This document shows, piece after piece, positions 8,816 to 17,098 of a DNA stretch of 64,000 nucleotides (positions are counted from its first letter, which is position 1; every line of letters begins with the position of its first letter). The notes under the pieces were generated by a model. That model saw only the letters and a program-made list of their open reading frames with translations, did not search any database and was not told the origin of the DNA. A program made the position numbers and the translations under genes. Source of the stretch: Microvirga subterranea (lineage in GTDB: Bacteria; Pseudomonadota; Alphaproteobacteria; Rhizobiales; Beijerinckiaceae); assembly GCF_003350535.1 (NCBI RefSeq), contig NZ_QQBB01000002.1:616594-680593 (forward strand), in the 5' to 3' direction.

Positions 8816-9751
8816 CTAGCGTGCCGCTGTCCAGCCCTTGTATTCGCCTATGTTTTCGGACGTGATCAGCTTGGGCTCGAGCAGAAACACGCTCTTCTCC
8901 GGTTTCTTGCCGTTCAGGATGCCGGCTGCATATTCGAGGGATTGGCCCGCCATGAGATACGGGTCTTGGGACGCCGAGGCTTTGATCAGGGAGTTGCCGG
9001 ATTTCAACTCTGCCTCGATATCCGGAGCGCCATCAACGGAAGTGATGATGAACTCGCTCCGGTTCAGCTGTTTCGCTGCCAAGTTGGCTCCGATCGCCGT
9101 TGGATCGTTGATCGCAAAGATGGCATCCACCTTCGGGAAGCGGGTAAGAAGGCTCTGGGTCACGGAAAAGCCGCCGTCGCGGGAGCCTTTCGCATCCTGA
9201 TTGTCCGATAGGACCTTGATTCCTGGGTTCTTTTCGAACACGGCCTTGCAGCCCTTTACTCGGTCCACGACCGAGGACACTTGCGGCCCGTTCACGATAA
9301 GGACGTCGCCCTTGCCTTTGAGATGATCGACGATGTACTGGCAGGCAATCTCACCGGCCTTGATGTTATCGGTCATCACGGTGACGTCAGCTCCCGCGGC
9401 TGCAACGTCGAAGGCAGCGACGACCATTCCGGCAGCCTGGGCTCGCTTTACGGACGGCTCGATGGCAACAGGATCGACCGCATTGATCATCAGAACGTTT
9501 ACGCCTGATGCGATGAAGTTGTCGACCTGAGTGAACTGCTTATTGAGGTCGTAGTCGGACGACACTGCAGTCACCTTGACATTCGGGTTGACCCCTTTCG
9601 CCTTGTCCTCAATCCCTTTGATTGTAGCAACGAAGAATGGATTTCCCAGCGAGCCAACCGATATACCGACGCTGGTCAGGTCCTTCGAGAGCGCTGGGCT
9701 TGCAAGCCCCGCGACGACCGCAATTCCGAGAGTTAGCCTGGAAAGTACCAT
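8816..9751 (-). CDS. Periplasmic sugar-binding protein of an ABC importer
   Basis: The 311-residue protein begins with a clear signal peptide (positively charged start, hydrophobic core LTLGIAVVAGLASPALS, then KD), so it is secreted to the periplasm. The mature part is a type-I periplasmic binding fold of the ribose/xylose/allose class: GISVGSLGNPFF at the N-terminus, QVDNFIASGVNVLMINAVDP, and VDAIFAINDPTAIGANLAAKQ. It delivers a sugar to the permease encoded next upstream. AGGAGGAAACG precedes the ATG. The ligand cannot be read; neighbours araB, araD, xylB, a fructokinase and an AGE-family isomerase point to a pentose, pentitol or mannose-like sugar. Confidence 0.93.
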   Translation of the reverse strand: MVLSRLTLGIAVVAGLASPALSKDLTSVGISVGSLGNPFFVATIKGIEDKAKGVNPNVKVTAVSSDYDLNKQFTQVDNFIASGVNVLMINAVDPVAIEPSVKRAQAAGMVVAAFDVAAAGADVTVMTDNIKAGEIACQYIVDHLKGKGDVLIVNGPQVSSVVDRVKGCKAVFEKNPGIKVLSDNQDAKGSRDGGFSVTQSLLTRFPKVDAIFAINDPTAIGANLAAKQLNRSEFIITSVDGAPDIEAELKSGNSLIKASASQDPYLMAGQSLEYAAGILNGKKPEKSVFLLEPKLITSENIGEYKGWTAAR

Positions 9752-9845
9752 CGTTTCCTCCTGCTGTGACGCGATTCGTCTGAAACCTCTTCCGGCTTCG
9801 ACGCTCGCTTATGCCATCGCTCGGTCCGAGCGCTGGAATTGGAGA

Positions 9846-10877
9846 TTAGGTGCGGGCGGAGCCCTGAAGGCGGTAACGGTCGAGCGCGACGGCTCCGATG
9901 ATCACGAAACCCTTGATGATGAACTGCCAAATATCGGATACGCCAACCAGAATAAGGCCGTTCGACAAAATCGCGATGATGAGCGCTCCGATCAGGGTGC
10001 CCCAGATCGAACCGATGCCGCCGACGAAGCTGGTTCCGCCCAGGATGACGGCGGCGATGGCGTCCAGCTCATATGATTGTCCAAGCTGAAGGCCGTTCGC
10101 GGCATACAGACGAGCTGCAGACATGACGCCGCCAAGTCCGCTGGCAAGGCCTGATGCGCAATAGACGAACAGAAGGACCGCCCACACCTTGATCCCTGTG
10201 AGCCGGGCGGCATCAGGATTGCCGCCGACCGCATAGATATGAACCCCCAGAACGGTACGTCTGAGGATAAACCAGGAGAGGAGCACCACGACGATGGCGA
10301 TCACGACGAGCCACGGGATCCCGAAAAGATTGCCATTGCCGATGAATGCGAAAGGAAGCTGAGGATTAAACTGGGTGGTGTCGCCACCCAGAAGGCGGGC
10401 CAGACCCCGGACGGCTGTCAGTGATCCTAAGGTTACGATAAAGGGAGGCAGGCGCGCGAAGGCGATGAGGGCGCCGTTGGCAAACCCGAGTGCCAAGCCC
10501 ATCAACAGAGCCGCCGGTATGCCGAGCATACCCCACTCGGGTATTTTCGAACCCAGAATGGCGACCATCGCTGCCGCAGCTAGGATGGATCCGACTGAGA
10601 GGTCGATGCCGCCGGTGAGGATCACGAAGGTCATTCCAGCCGCGAGCACGATATTGATTGACGCCTGCTGGGCAACAATCGACAAATTCTGCACGCTCAG
10701 GAAGCGGCCCGACATGAGCTCGAAAACGATGCCTAGAATGATGAGGATCGGCAACATGCCGAGAGCTTGCATGGCTGAGCGCCACGCGAGCCGACGCTGG
10801 TTGACCTGCGCCGTCGTGTCCATTCCGGTTGCTCCGGCACCTTGCATAGATGCGCCGATCTTGTCTGGGGGGGTCAT
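9846..10877 (-). CDS. Sugar ABC transporter permease (RbsC type)
   Basis: The 343-residue inner-membrane protein of the BPD_transp_2 family has about eight to ten hydrophobic segments. Family hallmarks are [16 protein letters not shown] near residues 85-100, [16 protein letters not shown] helices, [13 protein letters not shown], and the C-terminal [26 protein letters not shown]. It forms the channel for the importer whose ATPase gene overlaps it by 4 nt (ATGA at 10874-10877), which indicates translational coupling. The binding-protein gene starts 94 bp downstream. The N-terminus has a polar extension of about 30 residues before the first helix. Confidence 0.93.
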   Translation of the reverse strand: MTPPDKIGASMQGAGATGMDTTAQVNQRRLAWRSAMQALGMLPILIILGIVFELMSGRFLSVQNLSIVAQQASINIVLAAGMTFVILTGGIDLSVGSILAAAAMVAILGSKIPEWGMLGIPAALLMGLALGFANGALIAFARLPPFIVTLGSLTAVRGLARLLGGDTTQFNPQLPFAFIGNGNLFGIPWLVVIAIVVVLLSWFILRRTVLGVHIYAVGGNPDAARLTGIKVWAVLLFVYCASGLASGLGGVMSAARLYAANGLQLGQSYELDAIAAVILGGTSFVGGIGSIWGTLIGALIIAILSNGLILVGVSDIWQFIIKGFVIIGAVALDRYRLQGSART

Positions 10878-12403
10878 GCGGCCTCTTCCCTCACACCTGT
10901 GGCGATAGCGATGATACGTTCCTGCGTGACCGGCTCGTGCCCTACGCCACCTACTTCGCCCGCGATTTTGCCTTCTCTCATCACGAGGACGCGGTCACAT
11001 ATGCCGACGATCTCGGGCAGCTCGCTTGAGATCACGATCATCCCGACGCCACGCTTCGCAAGATCGTCAATAAGGCGATAGATCTCCGATTTGGCGCCGA
11101 TATCGACGCCGCGGGTCGGCTCATCGAGGAGCAGAATGCGCGGTTTGGTTTCGAGCAGTCGGGACAGCAGCACCTTCTGCTGATTGCCGCCGGAAAGACT
11201 GCCCACTGTTACGAGATCGTTGGCGACACGAATTCGGAGGCCGCGAATGGCCGCACTTGCCCGTTCCTTCGCTGCTTTAAGATTTAGTATGCCTCCGGGG
11301 CGTGCGTCCCGCCCCAACACGTTGAGGTTCACATTCTCGCGCACGGTCAGGTCGAGAAACAGACCTAGATGCTTTCGATCTTCCGTCAAATAGACGATAC
11401 CGGCATCGACGGCATCCTGAGGGCTGTCGATAGAGAGAGGCTTTCCACCAAGGATTATTTCTCCCGTCGTTCTCCGGTCCGCGCCGTAGATCAGACGGGC
11501 CAGCTCCGTCCGCCCGGCTCCGACGAGCCCAGCAATGCCGAGGACTTCCCCTTGATGCAGATCGAATGAGCACTCCTGGACCTTCTCCCCATCGCCGACG
11601 CCGCGAACCGAGAACATCACCGGACCGCGGCTGCCTTTGGCGTCGTGCTCCTTCTTGTAGAATGAAGAGAGATCTCGACCCACCATCATTCTAACCAGCC
11701 GCTCCGCTGAAATTTCGGAGCGTTCAAGGGTGCCCACGTAAGAGCCGTCACGAAGAACGGAGACACGGTCGGCGAGATCATAGACCTCCGCCATTCGGTG
11801 GCTGATATAAATGATTGCCAAACCCTCGGAGCGAAGTTGGCGCACAAGAGAGAAGAGTGCTTCCGTTTCCCGCGAGGATAGAGAGGTGGTCGGCTCGTCC
11901 ATAACCAGAATGCGGGAATTGGCGATGAGGGCCCGAGCGATCTCGACCAATTGCCTTTCAGCCATTGAGAGCTCGGCGACGCGCGTGGACGGCCGGAAGG
12001 TGACACCGAGCCGTGTTAGGACAGACCGGCAGGCACTCTCCATCGAAGCCCGGTCGATCATTGGTCCGGTCTTGATCTCACGCCCAAGCAGCATGTTCTC
12101 TGCAACAGTCAGGTTGGGTGCGAGGGAGAGTTCCTGATAAATGGTCGCAATCCCGTGATGCCGAGCCGTAAGTGGGCTGTCGATGCTGATCGGACGGCCC
12201 TCAATCCGGATCTCCCCACCGGGATCGGCATGGTAAGCGCCGGAAAGGATCTTCATCAGCGTTGATTTTCCGGCCCCGTTCTCCCCCATCAAGGCATGAA
12301 TCTCGCCAGGATAGATCGTTAGCGACACGTCGGTCAGCGCCCTGACGCCGGGAAACGTTTTGGAGATCCCGCTCATTTCGAGAATTGCTGTTGGTTCCCT
12401 CAT
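10874..12403 (-). CDS. Sugar ABC transporter ATP-binding protein (RbsA/XylG type, two ATPase domains)
   Basis: The 509-residue protein has two fused nucleotide-binding domains, typical of pentose importers. Domain 1 has Walker [15 protein letters not shown] (about residue 45), signature [15 protein letters not shown], and [13 protein letters not shown] as Walker B. Domain 2 has [17 protein letters not shown] in place of a canonical Walker A, signature [15 protein letters not shown], and [16 protein letters not shown]. The degenerate second Walker A is normal for this family. The start at 12403 ([20 protein letters not shown]) fits homologues; the open frame reaches 12667 but that part has no family similarity and overlaps the xylB end. 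It powers uptake with the adjacent permease. A promoter candidate sits upstream at 12640-12667. Confidence 0.93.
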   Translation of the reverse strand: MREPTAILEMSGISKTFPGVRALTDVSLTIYPGEIHALMGENGAGKSTLMKILSGAYHADPGGEIRIEGRPISIDSPLTARHHGIATIYQELSLAPNLTVAENMLLGREIKTGPMIDRASMESACRSVLTRLGVTFRPSTRVAELSMAERQLVEIARALIANSRILVMDEPTTSLSSRETEALFSLVRQLRSEGLAIIYISHRMAEVYDLADRVSVLRDGSYVGTLERSEISAERLVRMMVGRDLSSFYKKEHDAKGSRGPVMFSVRGVGDGEKVQECSFDLHQGEVLGIAGLVGAGRTELARLIYGADRRTTGEIILGGKPLSIDSPQDAVDAGIVYLTEDRKHLGLFLDLTVRENVNLNVLGRDARPGGILNLKAAKERASAAIRGLRIRVANDLVTVGSLSGGNQQKVLLSRLLETKPRILLLDEPTRGVDIGAKSEIYRLIDDLAKRGVGMIVISSELPEIVGICDRVLVMREGKIAGEVGGVGHEPVTQERIIAIATGVREEAA

Positions 12404-12639
12404 GGACGGAACTCGCTCGAGATGCGGGTCCGCGGACCGGCGAAGAAAGGATCGAGGCCTGAGAATGTTGTCCTTGAACTCAGGTTTGAGCAGACCGCGG
12501 CTGCTACTTCTCCAGCGGCTGTCTGGCGCGAAGGAGAATTCAAACCATAGTGCGTCGTGATATGGCTCCAAAGCACTACTTTCCCTCCCTGATGGGGCGG
12601 ACTTGAAAGTCGCTCCCGTTTTCTTGGTCAGGCAAAGAA

Positions 12640-12667
12640 ATACTATAGTTGCCAAGCACACTGTCAA
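12640..12667 (-). promoter_or_regulatory. Candidate sigma-70 promoter for the ABC genes, overlapping the xylB stop codon
   Basis: On the minus strand a perfect -35 TTGACA (12667-12662) is followed after 16 nt by TAGTAT (12645-12640), a 4-of-6 match to the -10 box. The TGA of xylB lies inside the -35 box. The 260-bp gap to the ATPase start otherwise shows no gene. This suggests the transporter and downstream genes can be transcribed independently of xylB. Confidence 0.45.
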
Positions 12668-14148
12668 TTGACGCTACGGTAGGCTTTTTTGAATTCTGGC
12701 CTCAGCGCGTGGTAAAGGCTGCGGAATGCCTCAAGCCTGGGGGCATAAAGATCCACAAGATGCGTATGGGGATGAATGGTCTGAAGGCGTTGTGGCTGGG
12801 TGCACACTGCTTCTGGCTGCTCGCCTGTTGAGGCCAGCCTTGCCAGCCTTGCTGCGCCAAAGGCGGGACCTTTGTCCGCTCCTTCATAGCGGACGAGGGG
12901 GAGATCAAGGACGTTGGCCAGGATTTGCGCCCAGAACGAGCTTCGCGATCCGCCTCCGATGAGGCCAATTGACGTGAGGCGTGTCCCGGCCTGCTCAAGA
13001 CACTGCTTGGCATCGGCGAAACTGAATGCAACGCCTTCAAGAACCGCTTGGACCAACTCGCTCTGACACGTCTCAGGAGTTAGGCCGAAGAACACGCCAC
13101 GGGCGTACGGATCATTATGTGGAGTGCGCTCGCCCGCCAGATAGGGCAGGAAGATCAGGTTCGAAGGTTTTTGGTATCTCTCCTCCGCCTGGTCCAGCAG
13201 CGGTTTGATCTCTGCTTTGAGGAGGCCGGCAGCCCAGGAAAGGCAACTGGCTCCATTCAACATGGCCGCCATCTGGAACCAGCGCTCGGGCAGAGCATGA
13301 CAAAAGGCATGGAGGAGTGTTTCGGGGGCAGGTCTGAAGGTACGGGTGGTGACGAAAAGCTGGCCAGATGTCCCTAGGGATATGAACGCTGATACCTCGT
13401 CGATCGCCCCGAGGCCGATTGCACCGGCAGCCGCATCGCCAGCGCCGCCGGCGATTACGACATCGCCGCGCATCCCCCATTCTCGGGCGAGGTCCGAACG
13501 CAACACCCCCGAGGGCTGCGTTCCCTCGACCAAATGAGGCATTTGGGATCTATCGAGACCAGTCACTGCAAGAGCGCGATCCGACCAGGAGCGAGAAGCT
13601 TCGTCCAACCACCATGTGCCGGCCGCATCGGACATGTCGGTGACGCATTCGCCGGTCATTCTCAAGCGAACATAGTCCTTTGGGAGAAGGATTTTCCTCA
13701 CGGCGGAAAAGACCTGAGGCTCGTGGCGCGCCACCCAGAGGAGCTTCGGGGCTGTGAACCCTGGCATGGGAATGACGCCCGCCGACTCGGAGAGTTCGGG
13801 ATAATCCTTTCCAAGATCCTCCGCCTCGCGCATCGAACGGCCATCATTCCAAAGGATCGCCGGACGCAAGGGCCTGTCTTGCTCGTTCAGGAGAACCGCC
13901 CCATGCATCTGTCCGGAGAGGCCGATGCCGCGGACCTCGGCCATTGCGGCGGGAGCTTCAGCATGAAGGTGTTCCCTTGCCCGTTCAACTGCTCGCCACC
14001 AAGATTCCGGGTCTTGTTCGGACCAGAGATCGTGAGGTCGGGAAATCGACAACTGGACTTCTGCTTCAGCGAGCGGCGTCTGACGATGATCGATGAGGAT
14101 CGCCTTAACGGCCGAGGTCCCGACGTCGATTCCAAGGTAGTTCGGCAC
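12664..14148 (-). CDS. xylB: Xylulokinase
   Basis: FGGY-family kinase that phosphorylates D-xylulose to D-xylulose-5-phosphate. The open frame extends to 14280, but the start is taken as GTG at 14148, because AGGAGGAGGA lies just upstream and the translation from there ([20 protein letters not shown]) is exactly the family N-terminus; this gives 494 residues. Motifs: [28 protein letters not shown] (active site with catalytic aspartate nearby), [40 protein letters not shown], and [20 protein letters not shown]. It is the first gene of the minus-strand sugar locus, 260 bp before the ABC ATPase. Together with araD and araB it converges on xylulose-5-phosphate. Confidence 0.94.
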   Translation of the reverse strand: MPNYLGIDVGTSAVKAILIDHRQTPLAEAEVQLSISRPHDLWSEQDPESWWRAVERAREHLHAEAPAAMAEVRGIGLSGQMHGAVLLNEQDRPLRPAILWNDGRSMREAEDLGKDYPELSESAGVIPMPGFTAPKLLWVARHEPQVFSAVRKILLPKDYVRLRMTGECVTDMSDAAGTWWLDEASRSWSDRALAVTGLDRSQMPHLVEGTQPSGVLRSDLAREWGMRGDVVIAGGAGDAAAGAIGLGAIDEVSAFISLGTSGQLFVTTRTFRPAPETLLHAFCHALPERWFQMAAMLNGASCLSWAAGLLKAEIKPLLDQAEERYQKPSNLIFLPYLAGERTPHNDPYARGVFFGLTPETCQSELVQAVLEGVAFSFADAKQCLEQAGTRLTSIGLIGGGSRSSFWAQILANVLDLPLVRYEGADKGPAFGAARLARLASTGEQPEAVCTQPQRLQTIHPHTHLVDLYAPRLEAFRSLYHALRPEFKKAYRSVN

Positions 14149-14290
14149 GTTCCTCCTCCTGGTCCTTCGGTTGATCGCGCCCGGGTCGCCTAACGGTGGC
14201 TGAAGTGGCAGCCTACTGTTGCCTGATGGGCCATGCGGATCAAGGGCGCCGCTTTCGCGAACGAACAAGCCGGTCCGCACTTGGCGTCTT

Positions 14291-14315
14291 GGAACCCTGG
14301 TGTCGTTGGCCTGTT
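14291..14315 (+). promoter_or_regulatory. EcfG-type general stress promoter
   Basis: GGAAC (14291-14295), 17 nt, GTT (14313-14315): an exact match to the GGAAC-N17-GTT pattern recognised by the alphaproteobacterial general stress sigma factor EcfG. The BON-gene start codon is 26 nt further, with its AAGGAGG in between, so transcription would begin just before the ribosome-binding site. Confidence 0.68.
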
Positions 14316-14340
14316 CCTAAGACGATCAAAGGAGGTCGAA

Positions 14341-14877
14341 ATGGCAGATAATCGCCGAAGGGATGAGGATCCGTTCAACGATGCCAATGGCTACGGCGAT
14401 GTTCCTGCGGGTGGCGCTGTCGGGTTCCGTGGGTTGCGCGGACGGGAATATGCCGGAGGCTATGGCGACGACACAAATGAGTTCTCGGGAGGGGTCGTTG
14501 ACGATGGACACGGTGGCCCCAATGACGACGCAGGCTTTGCGCCCGGTTATAGCCGGAACTCGGGATACGGAGGTTTGGGTTACACGGATCGCAGATCTGA
14601 GGAACGGCGGCTTTCCAATGAGGGGCCGCATCGCGGCAGAGGACCTAAGGGATATCAGCGGTCGGACAGTCGAATTCACGAAGACATCTGCGAGCGGTTG
14701 ACCGATGATCCGTTCATCGATGCATCGGAGATCGAAGTCGACGTTAGAGGGCGTGAAGTAACCCTGTCCGGCAGCGTCGCATCGCGCGGGTTGCGCCGCC
14801 GGGCGGAGGATCTCGCTGAACTCGCGTCAGGCGTCGCTCATGTGCAGAACAATCTAAGGGTTCGGAGCACTCCATAA
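14341..14877 (+). CDS. BON-domain protein, probable stress protein
   Basis: The 178-residue protein starts at ATG 14341 after AAGGAGGTCGAA, a strong ribosome-binding site; the longer frame from 14233 is not supported. Residues 1-110 are glycine-, aspartate- and arginine-rich and probably disordered. Residues about 112-178 form a BON domain (SDSRIHEDICERLTDDPFID, then VDVRGREVTLSGSVASRGLRRRAEDLAE and VAHVQNNLRV), a fold proposed to bind membranes or other ligands and seen in OsmY-like osmotic stress proteins. Unlike OsmY it has no signal peptide, so it is probably cytoplasmic or peripheral. An EcfG-type promoter lies directly upstream and a strong terminator follows. Confidence 0.85.
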   Translation: MADNRRRDEDPFNDANGYGDVPAGGAVGFRGLRGREYAGGYGDDTNEFSGGVVDDGHGGPNDDAGFAPGYSRNSGYGGLGYTDRRSEERRLSNEGPHRGRGPKGYQRSDSRIHEDICERLTDDPFIDASEIEVDVRGREVTLSGSVASRGLRRRAEDLAELASGVAHVQNNLRVRSTP

Positions 14878-14890
14878 ATCCAGATGACAC

Positions 14891-14930
14891 AAACCGCCCT
14901 GCCGGAACTCCCGGCAGGGCGGTTTGTTTA
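14891..14930. terminator. Strong bidirectional terminator
   Basis: A 15-bp perfect stem (AAACCGCCCTGCCGG / CCGGCAGGGCGGTTT) with the 5-nt loop AACTC, followed by GTTTA on the plus strand. It lies between the convergent BON gene and the DUF3072 gene; the stop codon of the latter (14928-14930) abuts it. Confidence 0.9.
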
Positions 14931-15188
14931 AGCGTCGTCTCGATCCTGCTTCAGCTCATCAATACGCTTCGAGGCTTCTGCCTTGTCGAGATGTGGGTCA
15001 AACACCTCGGGATTATGCGTCTGCTCCGATAGGGTCTTGAGGTAGGACGCCTGAGCTCCGGTCATCGGCTCATGGCCTGACACCCAGTCTGCTGGATTCT
15101 TGATCTGATTTGATGTCGCACCCGGACTGGTTTTCGGGTTTCCGGTTCGACTTGCCTGAACATTCTGTGCCTTCTGACCGCGAGACAT
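14928..15188 (-). CDS. DUF3072 domain-containing small protein
   Basis: The 86-residue basic, hydrophilic protein has the DUF3072 signature at residues 38-60 (GHEPMTGAQASYLKTLSEQ) followed by a charged helix (DKAEASKRIDELKQDRDD). The N-terminal 35 residues are Gly/Ser/Asn-rich and probably disordered. GGAGATC precedes the ATG. The family is common in Hyphomicrobiales and has no established biochemical role. It is monocistronic and convergent with the BON gene. A weak EcfG-like element (GGAAC-N17-ATT) sits 35 nt upstream, so stress induction is conceivable. Confidence 0.85.
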   Translation of the reverse strand: MSRGQKAQNVQASRTGNPKTSPGATSNQIKNPADWVSGHEPMTGAQASYLKTLSEQTHNPEVFDPHLDKAEASKRIDELKQDRDDA

Positions 15189-15537
15189 AACGGATCTCCT
15201 AATTTTGTTCTGTTTTTGTTCTAATTCCGTGTCTTCAGCTTGGTTCCATCCTATATTCTCTGTGTTGAGTTTGCTTCGCGACCGAGCGCTCGGATCGTAC
15301 TGTAATCGCCAATCTTAGGAAGCCTGCCTTCGTGCAGGACCAATTTCCTTCAATTCTTGCGATGAGTCTTGTGACGCCGAATTGCTCAGCTTCTTGAGAT
15401 CGTTCGTCCGGAACGGAGAGATCGCTACCGCATTGCCATAGAGCGTTACAACTGGATTGCTCCACCAACCTGCTCCGAAGGTGGTGCTGAGCCCTGCAGT
15501 TGTAAATTGCGGTTGGCACGACGAAAGGGGACAGGCG
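15189..15537. other. 349-bp divergent intergenic region
   Basis: No supported gene; the open frames on the minus strand here are arginine/serine-rich shadows. It contains two degenerate EcfG-like elements, GGAAC-N17-ATT, one on the minus strand (15223-15247, for DUF3072) and one on the plus strand (15410-15434, for the 108-aa protein). Each has one mismatch in the -10 triplet. Confidence 0.4.
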
Positions 15538-15864
15538 ATGGCTCTCACAGGACGGTTCAATCTTCGGAAAACCCTGACCGGTCGTATTGTTCTGGTCGTC
15601 GAGGAGGAGACGAGGAGTTTGTGGGGACGCCTCACCGGCAATGCGAAGCTTCACCGTCGATGGCGGGATGCGAACGTGATGGATCTCGCCGCGCCCGAAC
15701 TCCGCAATCTCGTCGATCTACGTTTTCGCCCGCACTACATGCCCTCGCTGAACGAATTGAGCCAAGATCGGGAGCAAACCGGAAAGCCGCTTGATAGCAT
15801 CCCGCACGGGACGCTGTACTATGAACCTCTCCAGGAGGATCCACGCTCGCGGACGGCCCATTGA
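15538..15864 (+). CDS. Unknown protein (108 aa)
   Basis: I do not recognise a family. The ATG at 15538 follows AAGGGGACAGG; the frame is open to 15457 but that part lacks a ribosome-binding site. The N-terminal half is beta-like and basic (FNLRKTLTGRIVLVVEEE, LWGRLTGNAKLHRRWRDAN), and residues 55-70 read VMDLAAPELRNLVDLRFRP. No signal peptide or membrane segment. It sits among small stress-type genes (DUF3072, BON, nepR). The tryptophan/arginine-rich composition and clean codon pattern support coding; no role is proposed. Confidence 0.62.
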   Translation: MALTGRFNLRKTLTGRIVLVVEEETRSLWGRLTGNAKLHRRWRDANVMDLAAPELRNLVDLRFRPHYMPSLNELSQDREQTGKPLDSIPHGTLYYEPLQEDPRSRTAH

Positions 15865-16003
15865 GTCAATGTATCGCGCACTTCATGTCGCATAGAGTGA
15901 TTCAAGTGGGATCATCGATAGTCCCTAGCGTGATCCGCTCGCCTTCATTCTGCCTTATGTCGCCGTAGCCTGACCGTCTAGGTTTGGGATCTATCAGAGC
16001 GAA

Positions 16004-16246
16004 ATGAAAGAACTCACCCTTTTCGTCGATCAGCGAGAGTTGAGCACGGTCCGAGCAGCGCTCCTTCTCTTGCAGGAGCAGATCGATGTCCTTCCCGAGG
16101 ATCTGTTCGAAATGCTCCGGCAGGAAGGATCGCCGTTGAGTGAGGCCGAGCTTGAAGAATTGAGCCAGCGACTCAAGGCGGGCCGTGACCCAGTAATCTC
16201 TTATGCGGGAGACGACCCGGCTGTGCCGGCGAGTTTCTCCTCATAA
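16004..16246 (+). CDS. Unknown small acidic protein (80 aa)
   Basis: The 80-residue acidic protein is mostly helical in appearance: VDQRELSTVRAALLLLQEQIDVLPEDLFEMLRQEG followed by PLSEAELEELSQRLKAG and a short disordered tail. No cysteine, signal peptide or membrane segment. The AGAGCGAA before the ATG is a modest ribosome-binding site. I know no family for it. It stands alone between the 108-aa protein and nepR, on the plus strand. Composition and the leucine heptad-like spacing argue for a real gene, possibly a small helical-hairpin protein, but this is not certain. Confidence 0.55.
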   Translation: MKELTLFVDQRELSTVRAALLLLQEQIDVLPEDLFEMLRQEGSPLSEAELEELSQRLKAGRDPVISYAGDDPAVPASFSS

Positions 16247-16547
16247 TGCTACGGCGCCAACCACTCAATTCTTGGGACCTATAGTCCTGATTCTAAGCGA
16301 AGGCGATGGAGCAGGGCGTTCCGACCCGGACCTATCGTTCAGATGCCCGTGCCAGCGAAAAGCGGCTGCCTAAAGCGTGCCAAAGCATCTGCGCACGAGC
16401 ACTCTCCGCCTATTGGTAACCGCCAACCGCCTCAGGCGCATGGATGCAAATAGGGGGCCTAGTTCAGCTGCCCTGACAGCAATGTGCGGCAGGAGTTACT
16501 GCAGATCGCACTGAGGACTGTTTTCAACGTGCTGAAGCATCGGCGTG
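16247..16547. other. 301-bp intergenic region
   Basis: Nothing clearly functional. A 37-codon frame at 16306-16419 starts with ATG but has no recognisable product. No terminator with a T-run and no stress promoter was found. Confidence 0.5.
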
Positions 16548-16748
16548 TCAGACAGTCATGCGCTGGACATGATATGCCGTGCGTGCCTGTTCACGATCGA
16601 TGCGTGCCAATGCAGCTTTGATTTTCGGCGGGATAGGCTGTTGAATGACCTCGGCATAGAGAGAGCGCAGATCGTGGCCTATGCGCCGTAGGAGTTCGGT
16701 ATCGGAGATCGTCGCGTGCCGTCGACCGTTGCCTGTTCCGCTCTCCAT
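16548..16748 (-). CDS. nepR: NepR-family anti-sigma factor
   Basis: The 66-residue protein matches the NepR fold: two short amphipathic helices in LLRRIGHDLRSLYAEVIQQPIPPKIKAALARID, compare the family core IGxxLRxLYDxVvxxxvPxxfxxLLxxLD. NepR binds and sequesters the ECF sigma factor EcfG; phosphorylated PhyR binds NepR and frees EcfG during stress. GGAGGCGGCG precedes the ATG. It is unusual that neither phyR, ecfG nor a PhyR-type kinase is adjacent; the usual locus groups them. It may therefore be a second, orphan NepR paralogue. No EcfG promoter was found upstream. Its presence fits the EcfG-type promoters found at three or more places in this window. Confidence 0.82.
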   Translation of the reverse strand: MESGTGNGRRHATISDTELLRRIGHDLRSLYAEVIQQPIPPKIKAALARIDREQARTAYHVQRMTV

Positions 16749-17098
16749 CGCCGCCTCCGAAAAATGCTGATATCTCCTCAGTACCGATTCGTTGCGGTTG
16801 CGTTAACCAACTTCTTTCTCGGCTGTGGAAAACGTGCAGAACTGTCTTGATACACGCAATCGGACCTTGCCCATCGTTGCTCACAACCGATCTGGAAAAT
16901 CCTCAGCAGTGACGCTGAAGTCAACCCGAATCGATGCATGACCGCATGGGACATTGCCGGAACATTCACACGACCTCAGTTCGGGCCTGACGGTGCTGGT
17001 TTAAGCGACTGAACGGGGCACCAGAGATGCCGGCCACCTTCATGGCACCATCATTGAAGCTGAGCGTTATGAGGAGAGGCGCAGAACCCGAGGCCGTC
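16749..17098. other. 350-bp region between nepR and glgX
   Basis: Divergent upstream regions of nepR (minus) and glgX (plus). An element GGAAC-N15-GTT at 16959-16981 points to glgX, but the spacer is two bases too short for a good EcfG promoter. No other gene seen; in-frame ATGs at 17027 and 17069 are alternative glgX starts. Confidence 0.45.

Noticed and set aside
12404..12667. Longer open frame of the ABC ATPase up to 12667
   Set aside because: The added 88 residues have no family similarity and overlap the xylB end; the ATG at 12403 matches the family start.
16306..16419. A 37-codon frame starting with ATG
   Set aside because: No family similarity, modest ribosome-binding site and no conserved context; could be chance.
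16959..16981. EcfG promoter for the first glgX (GGAAC-N15-GTT)
   Set aside because: The spacer is 15 nt, two short of the exact matches elsewhere in this window.
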